Shown here piece by piece: positions 1 through 8,635 of a DNA stretch of 58,691 bases. The notes beneath the pieces are model-generated. The model searched no databases. It had not been told where the DNA came from and saw only the letters and a list, made by a program, of their open reading frames with translations. Made by a program: the position numbers and the translations under genes. The first letter of the stretch is position 1; each line of letters opens with the position of its first letter. This DNA is from Candidatus Mediterraneibacter norwichensis (GTDB lineage Bacteria; Bacillota; Clostridia; Lachnospirales; Lachnospiraceae): positions 1 through 58,691 of the forward strand of contig DXIU01000092.1 of NCBI GenBank assembly GCA_019112765.1, read 5' to 3'.

Positions 1-2
1 CT

Positions 3-152
3 GATCCGATCAGGGAGAAAGTCAGTTTCTGCTATTATCGGCTGGCAAAAGGTATCTCCGGCATACTCTCGTATGCGAAAGAGGGCATCCGGCTCTGGTA
101 CCGGACAAAGCGTCCGGCGTACCGTCAACTATGCCTTAAGCTGAACGCTTGA
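3..152 (+). CDS. C-terminal end of an unidentified protein (partial)
   Basis: An open frame enters from the left edge and gives 49 residues ending at the TGA at 150-152. The peptide is basic and rich in Tyr, Arg and Leu, with a tail reading LWYRTKRPAYRQLCLKLNA. No family is recognisable from this much. A short GC-rich inverted repeat (AAGCCC with GGGCTT, about 178-200) follows, but it has no clear T-run. Whether this is a live gene end or another decayed fragment like its right neighbours cannot be decided here. Confidence 0.35.
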   Translation, partial: DPIREKVSFCYYRLAKGISGILSYAKEGIRLWYRTKRPAYRQLCLKLNA

Positions 153-455
153 ACAGATAAAAGAATATGTCTCCCCAAGCCCGGTTCCGGCGGGGCTTAT
201 AAAAGTGCCTCTATTCTCGGTACTGCCATTCCAGAACTCTCAAAAAAACGGCAGATTGGTACTTGGAGAGGACATATCTATCTTTTCAATGCAGTTTGCG
301 GAAACTCAAGAAAGAAGGAAGCAAGTTCTGCTGTCTTTGAAAGTACAGAGACGCTTTTATATTATATTGGTGAACAAAAAAGGATATTTCAGCCATATGG
401 GCCTTTATTCCGGGAACTTGCCTGCTGCAGCGGGGAGATCAGAAAAGAAGAATAT

Positions 456-823
456 ATGGGATATGGGGCTAAGGAAGATGCAAAGTATAAAGCAGACGGA
501 ATTATACGTCTGCTGGTTATTCTTGCTGCTGTGGGAGGCGGCTGTATTATTTTTGATAATCTTGTATTGAATCCTGTTCTCTTGTTCCGTTCGGGAACTG
601 CGTTTACTGCTTTTTATGCTGTTCAATATGGAAGCAGGATCGCTGGCGCTTTGTTACTGTTTATCCCGCTGCTTTTATATATGAAAGTCAGCTTTATCAG
701 AATCAATGGAATAATCTGGAGAAAGAAGCAGGCGATTTTGAAAAACGAATCAGAGGAACGCTGAGAAATTATGCCTTGCTTCAGCTGGTAAGTCCGTCCG
801 AGGTAAATATACATGTCCGCTGA
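456..823 (+). pseudogene. Degraded membrane-protein fragment with a frameshift
   Basis: From 153 to 764 one forward frame is open, but the first ATG is at 456 and no convincing ribosome site precedes it. The translation has two hydrophobic stretches (about residues 18-36 and 52-74 counted from 456) and then stops looking like protein. At about 680 the coding character moves to the next frame, which continues as YESQLYQNQWNNLEKEAG and ends at the TGA at 821. A single-base shift inside the second hydrophobic stretch would join the two. I read this as the relic of a small two-helix membrane protein with a charged, coiled-coil-like tail. No function can be given. It could also be two unrelated chance frames. 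Confidence 0.3.
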
Positions 824-914
824 CGGCGCTGCAGTAAAAAGGAAAATTCTGCAGAGGTACTGCCGGAAAACAGAAGATAAATATGGTGCCGGAGTTTATA
901 GTTTTGAATAGGAG

Positions 915-1166
915 ATGAAGGCTGTGAATATTGATACGGTAATGGATGTGCCGGCTTTATGTGCGGTCATCAAAGAGAAATATGATTTGTTTTCGACAAG
1001 AAAGGTTTTATATGATCGCTGGTATCAGTGCTTTTTGGAAAATTTCTATTATTCGAAAGAAAAAGGAAGTGGAAGGCAGAGAGAAAAGAGCGCTTGCAGA
1101 GGCTGGCTTTGCAATGTATATTTTGTCCCGGCCTGTGGATATAGATGTATATATGCACTAAAATAA
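915..1166 (+). pseudogene. Short frameshifted relic
   Basis: An ATG at 915 opens a frame whose first 50 or so residues look like protein (PALCAVIKEKYDLFSTRKVL). After about 1060 the plausible sequence lies in the next frame, where it reads EVEGREKRALAEAGFAMYI and ends at a TAA at 1159-1161. One indel in the A-rich stretch near 1060 would restore a single 80-residue protein. No family is recognised. Together with the fragments to its left it makes 200-1165 a stretch of gene decay ahead of the coenzyme A operon. Confidence 0.25.
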
Positions 1167-1227
1167 TTATTTTAAATATCCGCTGTAAGACAGATATTTT
1201 ATACTGACACAAATATCTGAAAGATTC

Positions 1228-1281
1228 AAAAAAGCAGGATTCTGCGGGAAATCAGTGATTTTCTGCGGACTCTTGCTTTTT
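1228..1281 (+). terminator. Hairpin terminator before coaBC
   Basis: The segment folds into a long imperfect stem. The left arm begins AAAAAGCAGGATTCTGC and the right arm ends GGACTCTTGCTTTTT, with a GTGA-type turn between. The T-run closes the right arm. It separates the decayed region from the coaBC promoter, whose -35 lies in the 3' arm. Confidence 0.55.
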
Positions 1282-1301
1282 CTCTGTCACTACAATATAA
1301 T
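1273..1301 (+). promoter_or_regulatory. Predicted sigma-A promoter of coaBC
   Basis: TTGCTT (1273-1278) and TATAAT (1296-1301) are separated by 17 bases and lie about 108 bases before the coaBC start. The -10 is a perfect consensus. Confidence 0.55.
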
Positions 1302-1408
1302 AAAGCGGAACCGGAGCAATCCCGCCGAAACGTGTTCCGGCGTTTCCATGCGGGATGTTCACACAATATCGGAAACGGTTCGAAAGAACAAAGAAAGGGG
1401 GAAAACAT

Positions 1409-2629
1409 ATGCTGACAGGAAAGACAGTCCTTCTGGGAGTATCGGGAAGTATAGCTGCCTATAAAACAGCATCCCTTGCCAGCGCGCTGAAAAAGCTCCA
1501 TGCAGACGTTCATGTCCTGATGACAAAGAATGCGGTTAATTTTATCAATCCCATTACTTTTGAGACCCTGACGGGGAACAAGTGTCTGGTTGATACTTTT
1601 GACCGGAACTTTGAGTACAGTGTGGAGCATGTTTCGCTGGCCAAGCAGGCGGATGTGGTGATGGTGGTGCCGGCCAGCGCCAATGTAATCGGGAAGATTG
1701 CCCATGGTATTGCAGATGACATGCTGACAACTACAATTATGGCATGCAGATGCAAAAAGATCATTGCCCCGGCAATGAACACGAATATGTTCCGGAATCC
1801 TATTGTACAGGACAACCTGAAGATTCTGGAAAAGTACGGATATGAAGTGATCAGCCCGGCCTGCGGTTATCTGGCCTGCGGAGATACCGGGGAAGGGAAG
1901 ATGCCGGAGCCGGAGCTGCTGCTGGAGTATATTTTACGGGAAATTGCCAGAGAAAAGGACATGCAGGGAATGAATGTGCTTGTCACAGCGGGACCGACTC
2001 AGGAGAGTATTGATCCGGTGCGGTATATCACCAATCACTCTACAGGGAAAATGGGTTACGCCGCTGCCAGAGTGTGCATGCAGAGAGGCGCCCGGGTCAC
2101 CCTGGTAAGCGGCCCGGTAAATCTTCAGCCGCCGCAGTTTGTCACCGTAGTTCCGGTGAAGACTGCCAGAGAAATGTTTGAGGCCGTAACGGAGAGAAGC
2201 GCGGAGCAGGATATTATTATCAAGGCTGCCGCTGTGGCGGATTACAGGCCCGGACATGTCAGCTCTGAAAAGGTGAAAAAACAGGACGGGGATCTCTCCA
2301 TAGAACTGGAACGCACAGATGATATTCTTGCATATCTGGGCGCGAATAAAGGGCAGGATCAGTTCCTGTGCGGTTTTTCCATGGAAACGGAAAATATGCT
2401 TGAGAATTCCCGCAGAAAGCTTCAGAAGAAAAATCTGGATATGATTGTGGCAAATAATGTAAAGGTGGAAGGCGCCGGCTTCGGCGTGGACACCAATGTA
2501 GTGACCATAATTACCGGGGAAGAAGAAATATCTCTGGGAATGCTGTCCAAGGAAGAGACGGCGGCAAGGATACTGGATCAGATTCTGAAGATGAAGAACG
2601 GAAAAAAAGAAACTCATAAAAACATGTAA
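1409..2629 (+). CDS. coaBC: Bifunctional phosphopantothenoylcysteine decarboxylase / phosphopantothenate-cysteine ligase
   Basis: CoaBC joins cysteine to 4'-phosphopantothenate (CoaB, C-terminal half) and decarboxylates the product to 4'-phosphopantetheine (CoaC, N-terminal flavoprotein half). These are the middle steps of coenzyme A synthesis in the cytosol. The N-terminal half shows the flavin-site GVSGSIAAYK motif and PAMNTNMF, the PxMNxxMW-like signature of the decarboxylase. The ligase half shows TAGPTQESIDPVRYITNHS and KAAAVADYRP. I start at ATG 1409, 6-8 bases after AAAGGGGG, giving 406 residues, the usual family length; an in-frame upstream extension to 1355 has no ribosome site. The pantothenate transporter subunit and pantothenate kinase follow on the same strand, so the block covers uptake, phosphorylation and the next two reactions. 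Confidence 0.95.
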   Translation: MLTGKTVLLGVSGSIAAYKTASLASALKKLHADVHVLMTKNAVNFINPITFETLTGNKCLVDTFDRNFEYSVEHVSLAKQADVVMVVPASANVIGKIAHGIADDMLTTTIMACRCKKIIAPAMNTNMFRNPIVQDNLKILEKYGYEVISPACGYLACGDTGEGKMPEPELLLEYILREIAREKDMQGMNVLVTAGPTQESIDPVRYITNHSTGKMGYAAARVCMQRGARVTLVSGPVNLQPPQFVTVVPVKTAREMFEAVTERSAEQDIIIKAAAVADYRPGHVSSEKVKKQDGDLSIELERTDDILAYLGANKGQDQFLCGFSMETENMLENSRRKLQKKNLDMIVANNVKVEGAGFGVDTNVVTIITGEEEISLGMLSKEETAARILDQILKMKNGKKETHKNM

Positions 2630-2732
2630 TTTAAAAACTGAACAGAACCTTTTACCCGGTTCGCGCATATCTGACATGTGCCAAAAAGTATTGTATCTCT
2701 TGGAAAGAGAATGATAACTGAGGAGGAAAAAC

Positions 2733-3371
2733 ATGAAAATAAAGGTAAAAACAACACAGATAACTACGCTGGGACTTATGATGGCAATTTTGCTGCTGAT
2801 GGCATATACGCCTCTGGGCTATCTGAATATCGGCCCTCTGGCAATCACATTTAATGTCATTCCGGTAGCGATAAGCGCAATTGCGCTGGGCCCGGCAGGA
2901 GGAGCGGCTGCAGGATCCATTTTCGGACTTACAAGCTTTCTCCAGTGCGTTGGAATCGGCGGCCAGAGTCTTATGGGAGTCGCGCTTTTCAACATTAACC
3001 CGGTACTGGCCTTTATCCAGAGATTCATCCCCCGTCTTCTGGACGGACTGCTGCTGGGGTATATTTTCAGAGGAATGCGGAAGAGGACAAACACTTACAT
3101 TTCCTGTGCTGTTACAGGATTTTTTTCAGCGTTTCTCAATACGGCGTTTTTTATGGCTGCTCTGGTCCTGTTGTTCGGAAACACAGAGTATATCCAGGAA
3201 ATGATCGGAGGCAGAAATATAATCGTATTTATCTGCACATTTGTGGGAATCAATGCGGTGTGTGAGATGATCGTTTCCACTGTGGTTACGGCTGCGGTCG
3301 GAACACCTCTGTCCCGGTATGTGTGTCCGCCTGAGCAGGCATATATGAAGAGCGGCCGGCAGGCGGAATAA
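2733..3371 (+). CDS. ECF transporter substrate-binding (S) component, probably for pantothenate
   Basis: A 212-residue, very hydrophobic protein with about six membrane segments. It has the layout of ECF-type vitamin transporter S components: a short charged N-terminus, then glycine- and alanine-rich helices containing ALGPAGGAAAGSIFGLTSFLQ. S components bind one vitamin each and share an energising module (EcfT and two EcfA ATPases) encoded elsewhere; none is in this window. Its position between coaBC and coaX strongly suggests pantothenate as ligand. A perfect AGGAGG ribosome site sits before ATG 2733. The 103-base gap from coaBC shows no obvious terminator, so an operon is likely. The substrate is inferred from context, the family from the sequence. 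Confidence 0.85.
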   Translation: MKIKVKTTQITTLGLMMAILLLMAYTPLGYLNIGPLAITFNVIPVAISAIALGPAGGAAAGSIFGLTSFLQCVGIGGQSLMGVALFNINPVLAFIQRFIPRLLDGLLLGYIFRGMRKRTNTYISCAVTGFFSAFLNTAFFMAALVLLFGNTEYIQEMIGGRNIIVFICTFVGINAVCEMIVSTVVTAAVGTPLSRYVCPPEQAYMKSGRQAE

Positions 3372-3419
3372 AGAAACGGGAAACCGGATTTCAGAGTTAG
3401 GGAAGAGGAATTGTAAAAT

Positions 3420-4187
3420 ATGATTCTGGCTATTGATATTGGAAATACAAATATTGTGCTTGGCTGTATGGATGAGGGAAAGTGTGTGTTTGTAGAGCGG
3501 CTTTCCACTGTGCGTACCAAGACAGAACTGGAGTATGCGATTGATATTAAGAATGTCCTTGATATCTATCATATTAAACGGGAGAGTCTCCGGGGCGGAA
3601 TAATATCCTCTGTGGTGCCGCAGATTACAACAATTGTAAAACTTGCCGCGGAGAAGATTCTCAGAGGAGAGGTCCTTGTGGTCGGAGCGGGAATACGGAC
3701 CGGTCTTAATATCCGCATTGACAATCCCGCCCAGCTGGGCAGTGACCTGGTTGTGGATTCAGTAGCGGCCATTGCCGGGTATCCTGTTCCCATGCTTATA
3801 TTTGATATGGGAACAGCAAATACGGTCTGCGTAATTGACAAAAATAAGAATTATGTCGGCGGCATGATTTATCCCGGAGTAGGGGTATCCCTGGATTCTC
3901 TTACTGCCAATGCGTCCCAGCTGGGAGGAATCAGCCTGGAAGCGCCGGAGCATATGATCGGGAAAAATACCGCGGAATGCATGAAGAGCGGTATTATTTA
4001 CAGCAGCGCCGCAGCCATAGACGGCATCATCGACCGGTTAAGTGAAGAACTGGAAGGGGATGTAACCGTCATTGCAACCGGAGGACTGGCAAAGAAGATC
4101 ATACCGTTCTGCAGACGGGAGATTATACTGGATGATAATCTTTTGCTGAAAGGACTGGAGCTCATTTATCGTAAGAACCGGAAGTGA
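3420..4187 (+). CDS. coaX: Type III pantothenate kinase
   Basis: CoaX phosphorylates pantothenate with ATP, the first committed step of coenzyme A synthesis. It belongs to the ASKHA fold, is typically insensitive to CoA feedback, and needs a monovalent cation. The phosphate-binding N-terminus (AIDIGNTNIVLG), the FDMGTANTV motif with its conserved Asp, the pantothenate-region DNPAQLGSDLVVDSVAA and the late ATGG motif are all present. At 255 residues it has the normal family length. Its TGA stop ends exactly where the noncoding repeat element at 4188 begins, so the transcript probably runs into or ends within that element. Confidence 0.95.
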   Translation: MILAIDIGNTNIVLGCMDEGKCVFVERLSTVRTKTELEYAIDIKNVLDIYHIKRESLRGGIISSVVPQITTIVKLAAEKILRGEVLVVGAGIRTGLNIRIDNPAQLGSDLVVDSVAAIAGYPVPMLIFDMGTANTVCVIDKNKNYVGGMIYPGVGVSLDSLTANASQLGGISLEAPEHMIGKNTAECMKSGIIYSSAAAIDGIIDRLSEELEGDVTVIATGGLAKKIIPFCRREIILDDNLLLKGLELIYRKNRK

Positions 4188-4873
4188 ATTCGGATTTGTC
4201 GAAATGAACTTAAATTAAAAAATACCGGAAAATATTCAGGACATCCTGGATAGAATGGGACGGAGATACGTGATGTGGAATCCTTGTTCCGCTCCGGAAT
4301 CTGAGAAAAACAAAGGATCTGAAATCTGATTAAAAGCAAGGCCTGAGATGAAAACTCACTGCGTTCGGGCAGACTCATCTCAGGCCTTAACATCAGACAT
4401 CAGATCCTTTGTTTTTCTGACAGATTCCTTCGAGTCACAAGGATCCCGCATCGCGTATCTCCTGTGTATTCTATCCGTAAGAAGTTCCTGAATATTTCTG
4501 CTTTTTCCCAATGCGGAAGTTCCTTTCGCAATTCCTCATAAAGAGAAAAATCAGGGGAACTTTACTGGTAAATATTATACCGGGCTGATGTTCGGAAGTG
4601 ATGGCTGTTCCGACTGCAGCTGCCCGGATCTAAAGCATCACTACTGCCTGGATCACCTGCCGTCTCCGCCGTTAAAGCGCCCCTTTCCTTTTGCCTCATG
4701 AGGAATTGCGAAGGGAATTTCCGGACTGAGGAACAGAAACGCGGAAGTCCGGAGAGTTTTTGGATGCGCCTTTCAGAATTCCCTGTCCCCCTCTTCTGAA
4801 TCCGTCTTATAAAAACTTCCTTCCCTTCCGCTTTGTGTCTGCAGTCCGGAAATTCCCTGCGGCAAATCCGAAA
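4188..4873. mobile_element. Noncoding hairpin-rich element, copy A (MITE-like)
   Basis: The 686 bases between the stop codons of convergent coaX and the methionine aminopeptidase gene carry no plausible gene and are almost entirely inverted repeats. The ends are inverted copies of each other: AATTCGGATTTGTCGAA at the left, and at the right a match to AATTTCGGATTTGCCG on the opposite strand. The left half (about 4230-4500) is one long imperfect palindrome centred near 4362, with a tight inner stem GGCCTGAGATGA/TCATCTCAGGCC. Arms at 4524-4538 and 4698-4713 pair around a roughly 160-base loop, and a smaller hairpin with CCGGACT arms lies near 4720-4755. A near-identical copy in opposite orientation starts at 57931. 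No transposase is encoded, so a non-autonomous element or structured repeat is the best description. Confidence 0.7.
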
Positions 4874-5737
4874 TTATTTTGTCAGTACTTCAATTCCGTC
4901 TTCTTTGACAAGCACCATATATTCAATCTGAGCGGACAGGCCGTCATCTATGGTATAGACGGTCCAGCCGTTGTCTTCATCTACAAAAAAGTCCGGGCTG
5001 CCTTCATTGATCATGGGCTCGATGGTGAACATCATACCCGGAACGAGAAGCATTTCGCTGCCCTTCGGGGTTACATAGCTGACAAAAGGATCTTCGTGAA
5101 AGGCCAGACCGATGCCGTGACCGCCGATTTCTTCTACGACGGAATAGCCATTTGCCTTAGCGTGGGTGTTGATAGCGTCGGCAATATCGCCCAGATGTCC
5201 CCAGGGTTTTGCAGCTGCCAGCCCAAGTTCTACGCATTCTTCCGTTACACGGATCAGCCGCTCGGCCCGGTCTGAGATTTTCCCCATTTTGAACATACGG
5301 GATGCGTCAGAGAAATAGCCGTCAAGAATCGTAGACACATCTACATTGATGATATCTCCTTCCTGGAGAATAATTTCTTCATCCGGAATGCCGTGGCAGA
5401 TTTCATTGTTGAGAGATGTGCATACGCTTTTCGGGAAGCCCTGATAGTTCAGGGGAGCGGGAATACCGCCGTGTTCGGTGGTGAACCGGTATACGATATC
5501 GTCAATTTCTGCTGTACTCATTCCGATGCGGATATGTTTCGCGACTTCGTCCAGCACGGCCGTGTTAAGCGCGGCGCTTTCTTTGATTTTTTCAATCTGT
5601 GCCGGAGTTTTCAGGAGGGACCTTGAGGGAACGATCTCTCCCCGTTCCGCATGCATAAGCATTTTTTCTTCAATAGGCATGTGGCATCTTTTGTATTTTT
5701 TTCCACTGCCGCACCAGCAAAGTTCATTTCTTTCCAT
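4874..5737 (-). CDS. map: Methionine aminopeptidase type I with N-terminal SEC-C zinc motif
   Basis: This enzyme removes the N-terminal methionine from nascent proteins at the ribosome, using two metal ions. The first 20 residues form a SEC-C motif (CWCGSGKKYKRCH), a small zinc-binding module seen at the N-terminus of some clostridial and actinobacterial methionine aminopeptidases. The pita-bread catalytic domain follows with its metal ligands visible: Asp in NVDVSTILDGYFSDAS (two Asp), His in GGHGIGLAFHEDP, Glu in TIEPMI and Glu in SAQIEYMVLV. Length 287 fits a type I enzyme plus SEC-C. A GAGGAGAT ribosome site precedes the ATG. The stop codon abuts the right end of the repeat element, so any insertion there left the gene intact. 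Confidence 0.95.
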   Translation of the reverse strand: MERNELCWCGSGKKYKRCHMPIEEKMLMHAERGEIVPSRSLLKTPAQIEKIKESAALNTAVLDEVAKHIRIGMSTAEIDDIVYRFTTEHGGIPAPLNYQGFPKSVCTSLNNEICHGIPDEEIILQEGDIINVDVSTILDGYFSDASRMFKMGKISDRAERLIRVTEECVELGLAAAKPWGHLGDIADAINTHAKANGYSVVEEIGGHGIGLAFHEDPFVSYVTPKGSEMLLVPGMMFTIEPMINEGSPDFFVDEDNGWTVYTIDDGLSAQIEYMVLVKEDGIEVLTK

Positions 5738-5835
5738 TAATTACATCTCCTCTAAAATTTTTTTCTTTTCAAAATACAGATTTTATTTCTGCCCGGCTAT
5801 TTTTGCCGGAACTTTCGCAGACAGCCCGGGCGTCC

Positions 5836-7071
5836 TCAGAAACGGTGGATAAACAGACCGCTTCTCAGTTTCGGCTCAAACCAGGTGGATTTGGGAGGCA
5901 TGAGCCTTCCCGCGTCTGCCACGGCCAGCAGTTCTTCCATAGAAGTCGGATACATGGAAAAAGCTATGCCGCCGGAGCGGTCTGCCATCTCCCGAAGTGC
6001 CTCCAGCCCGCGGATACCTCCGACGAAGCGGATGCGGGGATCTGCTTTCGGATTTCTGATGCCGAGAACGGGAGCAAGGATATAATCCTGCAGAACTGAC
6101 ACATCAAGACATTTTACCGGATCCGTTCCGGACGGGCAGTCCCTGACCTGCAGTCTGTACCAGGAGCCGCTGCAGTAAAGGCCGAATTCGCCTTTCTTCT
6201 CCGGCCGGTATGCTGTCTCTCCCATGGGAGCAATGTCAAATCTGTCTTTTATCTTATCAAGAAATGTGCCGGCTGTATACCCGTTCATATCCAGTACACA
6301 GCGGTTGTAATCGTAAATATGCAGTTCATCTGACGGGAACAGGACAGAGAGAAAATAGTTGTACTCCTCGTCCCCGGAAAAGCCCGGATCCAGGGCCCTT
6401 TTTCTCAATCCGACCTTTACGGCAGAGGCGGCCCGGTGATGCCCGTCAGCAATGTATAAATGAGGGATACCCGCGAATATCTGAGAAATTTTCCCAATAT
6501 CAGAATTTTCATCAATCCGCCAGACCTGATGGCGTACTCCGTCGCTGCTTGTAAAATCATAGAGACAGGGCTTCTCCTTTGCGGAAACTGTCAGCTGTTT
6601 CAGTCCTGCGTGGGGACGGTAGGTCAGAAAAATCGGCCCGGTCTGGGCGCTGCAGGCTTCTACATGGCGGATCCGGTCCAGTTCCTTGGCCTCCAGCGTG
6701 TTTTCGTGTTTTAAAATGACCTGGTTTACATAGTCGTCAACAGAAGCGCAGCCTACAATTCCGTTCTGAGTCCTGCCGTTCATGGTAAGGGCATATATAT
6801 AGAAGCAGGCCTTTTCCTCCTGTATAAAAGAACCGTCGGAAAGCATCCGGTCCAGAATTTCTCTGGCTTTTCTGTAAACAATATCAGAATAGGGATCAGT
6901 GCCTTCCGGAAGCTGAGTCTCCGCGCGGTCAATCCTGAGAAAAGAAAGCGGCTCTTCTGCCGTAATCTTCCTGGCCTCTTCGGTATTGTATACGTCGTAG
7001 GGCAGAGCTGCCACAGAGGCTGCCAGCTCCTTTTGCGGACGCACTGCCCGGAACGGACGGATCATACTCAT
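5836..7071 (-). CDS. DUF1015 family protein
   Basis: A 411-residue soluble protein of the DUF1015 family, which begins with the typical RPFRAVRP and has the family hallmark YIADGHHRAASA near residue 210. The family is often found beside serine-synthesis genes (serA/serC) in Clostridia, but no such gene is near here. The conserved DGHHR resembles the motif of ParB/sulfiredoxin-fold enzymes such as free-serine kinases; that is a similarity of motif only, and the activity is unknown. AAGGAG lies 8 bases before ATG 7071. It lies 98 bases upstream of the aminopeptidase gene on the same strand, so cotranscription is possible. Confidence 0.85.
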   Translation of the reverse strand: MSMIRPFRAVRPQKELAASVAALPYDVYNTEEARKITAEEPLSFLRIDRAETQLPEGTDPYSDIVYRKAREILDRMLSDGSFIQEEKACFYIYALTMNGRTQNGIVGCASVDDYVNQVILKHENTLEAKELDRIRHVEACSAQTGPIFLTYRPHAGLKQLTVSAKEKPCLYDFTSSDGVRHQVWRIDENSDIGKISQIFAGIPHLYIADGHHRAASAVKVGLRKRALDPGFSGDEEYNYFLSVLFPSDELHIYDYNRCVLDMNGYTAGTFLDKIKDRFDIAPMGETAYRPEKKGEFGLYCSGSWYRLQVRDCPSGTDPVKCLDVSVLQDYILAPVLGIRNPKADPRIRFVGGIRGLEALREMADRSGGIAFSMYPTSMEELLAVADAGRLMPPKSTWFEPKLRSGLFIHRF

Positions 7072-7227
7072 AATTGTGATCTCCTTTTTGTTTTGCGCGC
7101 GATTCCTGAAAAATGTGTGAAAACAATTGCTGTGTGCGCTGACGATATTCTAGCACATTTGCCGTAAATATGCCATAGGAGGATCGGGAAGCATCCGACA
7201 AAGTTTGATAAAAAACAACATTCGTGC

Positions 7228-7256
7228 TTGCCCGCACTGGAAAAGTATAGTAGTAT
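7228..7256 (+). promoter_or_regulatory. Predicted promoter of the FHA gene
   Basis: TTGCCC (7228-7233) and TAGTAT (7251-7256) with a 17-base spacer, 25 bases before the FHA gene start, in the divergent gap with the DUF1015 gene. Confidence 0.4.
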
Positions 7257-7281
7257 ATGGACTTAAAGGAGTGATTATAGA

Positions 7282-7875
7282 ATGTGGTACTGGATTATAA
7301 TGTTTCTCCTGGCAGCCGGATGTGCCGGCATGCTGGCGGTGACATTTATGAGTATAAAAAAGCAAAAGGCGGAAAAAACCGCATCCCGCCGGAGAGGCCG
7401 CAGAGCATCCGGCGCAGCCGCGCGCGGCGGGGATGAGGAGCAGGAGGCTCCCCGGCGCAGACCGGCCCGCCAGTCCCGGCAGACACAGAACGGTCAGAGG
7501 GAGCAGCAGGGACAGCAGGAGAGAAGACCAAAGAGGAAGAAAAAAAGACAGTGGAAAATTATTCTGGAGGATATCGACAGCTGGGAGAAGTACAGTTTTG
7601 TATTTTATGATGCAGTCGGTATCGGAAGAGATAAAGAAGGAAAGATGTATGAAAAGTATCTCCCGCTTACGGAAGATAAGAGGATATCCAAGGCACACTG
7701 TGTTATTCTGCGAAGGGGAGAACAGCTTTTCCTGAAGGATGAAGGCTCCAGAAACGGTACGTATCTTAATGGAGAGAGAATTGAGGGACCAGCGCCGCTT
7801 CAGAAAGACGACATTATCGGGGTCGGAGGAACCCGGCTGGAAGTGCAGAGAGTACTCAGAGAGAGTGACCAGTAA
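7282..7875 (+). CDS. Membrane-anchored FHA domain protein
   Basis: A 197-residue protein with one N-terminal membrane helix (about residues 3-25), then a long Arg/Gln/Ala-rich basic linker (about 28-90), then an FHA domain (about 95-190). FHA domains bind phosphothreonine peptides. Key features are visible: GIGRDKEG in the first binding loop, SKAHC in place of the usual SxxH, and RNGTYLNGERI for the conserved N-G-T segment. The topology places the FHA domain in the cytosol, where it would read phosphorylation by a Ser/Thr kinase; no kinase or phosphatase is in the window. AAAGGAG precedes ATG 7282. The low-complexity linker is unusually GC-rich. Confidence 0.85.
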   Translation: MWYWIIMFLLAAGCAGMLAVTFMSIKKQKAEKTASRRRGRRASGAAARGGDEEQEAPRRRPARQSRQTQNGQREQQGQQERRPKRKKKRQWKIILEDIDSWEKYSFVFYDAVGIGRDKEGKMYEKYLPLTEDKRISKAHCVILRRGEQLFLKDEGSRNGTYLNGERIEGPAPLQKDDIIGVGGTRLEVQRVLRESDQ

Positions 7876-8093
7876 AGAATACCGTTTCCGGAGAAAAGGA
7901 TATATTTAAGAAACATGTCTGCCGGAATCATGTCTGGACGGCAGGATGAAACGGAGAAAACTCCGCTTCCCTGACTGCAGCGTGAGGCCGGCAGATATTT
8001 TTTCGCCGGAAGATGCCTGCCCTGCCGTGGATTCACTTTTTACTCTCTGCGGCATATATTGTATATATAATGTCTGTCTGGGAGTGAATGTGA

Positions 8094-8495
8094 ATGGATC
8101 AGAAACTGCCTTATTACATGGCGTATCCAATGACCCTTGATTTTGAGGATGAAAGAGCAGAGCGGATGGATTATGAATATCTCAGAAGCATGTATCCGGA
8201 AATACCGAAAACTATACTGCCTTATGTGGAAGAAGAGTGTGACCGCATGGCATACGAAAACAGCATGATTTATGATCAGTATCCGGATAAACTGCAGCTC
8301 AGACTGATGTGCGGCAGAATCTGTGCAGATATAAAAAAGCATGAAAAATTATCCCGGAACGAAAGCATGAGAGAACTTCTGAATGATATGGAACAGGGCG
8401 GAAAATGGCTCCGGGATCTGACAGAAGTGATGCTTTACCAGGAGCTTTTTCGGCGGAGAAGCGGTCAGCGCCGGTCCGCGCGGAGATTTTACTAA
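8094..8495 (+). CDS. Conserved hypothetical protein
   Basis: A 133-residue acidic, soluble protein. Its centre reads MYPEIPKTILPYVEEECDRM and DQYPDKLQLRLMCGRICADI, and the C-terminus is Arg-rich. It resembles small proteins of unknown function that I associate with Lachnospiraceae; I cannot name a domain. No signal peptide or membrane helix is present. GGGAGTG precedes the ATG. A run of TATATAATG just upstream (about 8060-8072) could be a -10 element. No function is assigned. Confidence 0.65.
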   Translation: MDQKLPYYMAYPMTLDFEDERAERMDYEYLRSMYPEIPKTILPYVEEECDRMAYENSMIYDQYPDKLQLRLMCGRICADIKKHEKLSRNESMRELLNDMEQGGKWLRDLTEVMLYQELFRRRSGQRRSARRFY

Positions 8496-8635
8496 CAGCG
8501 GCAAACGTGTTATAATTGACAAAGGCAGGGAGCCGGGCGGGAGAAGACGAAGCAGACCCGGGAAAACGAACCGGAAAGAGAGTCCCCGCACAGAAGCCGC
8601 GGGCCGGGCCGGAAGAAACAGCGAGGGAGACACAT

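Noticed and set aside
4760-5275. 171-codon plus-strand frame over the element A end and the map gene
   Set aside because: It is half repeat element and half antisense to methionine aminopeptidase, with no ribosome site. The shared peptide with the frame at 57971 simply reflects the repeat.
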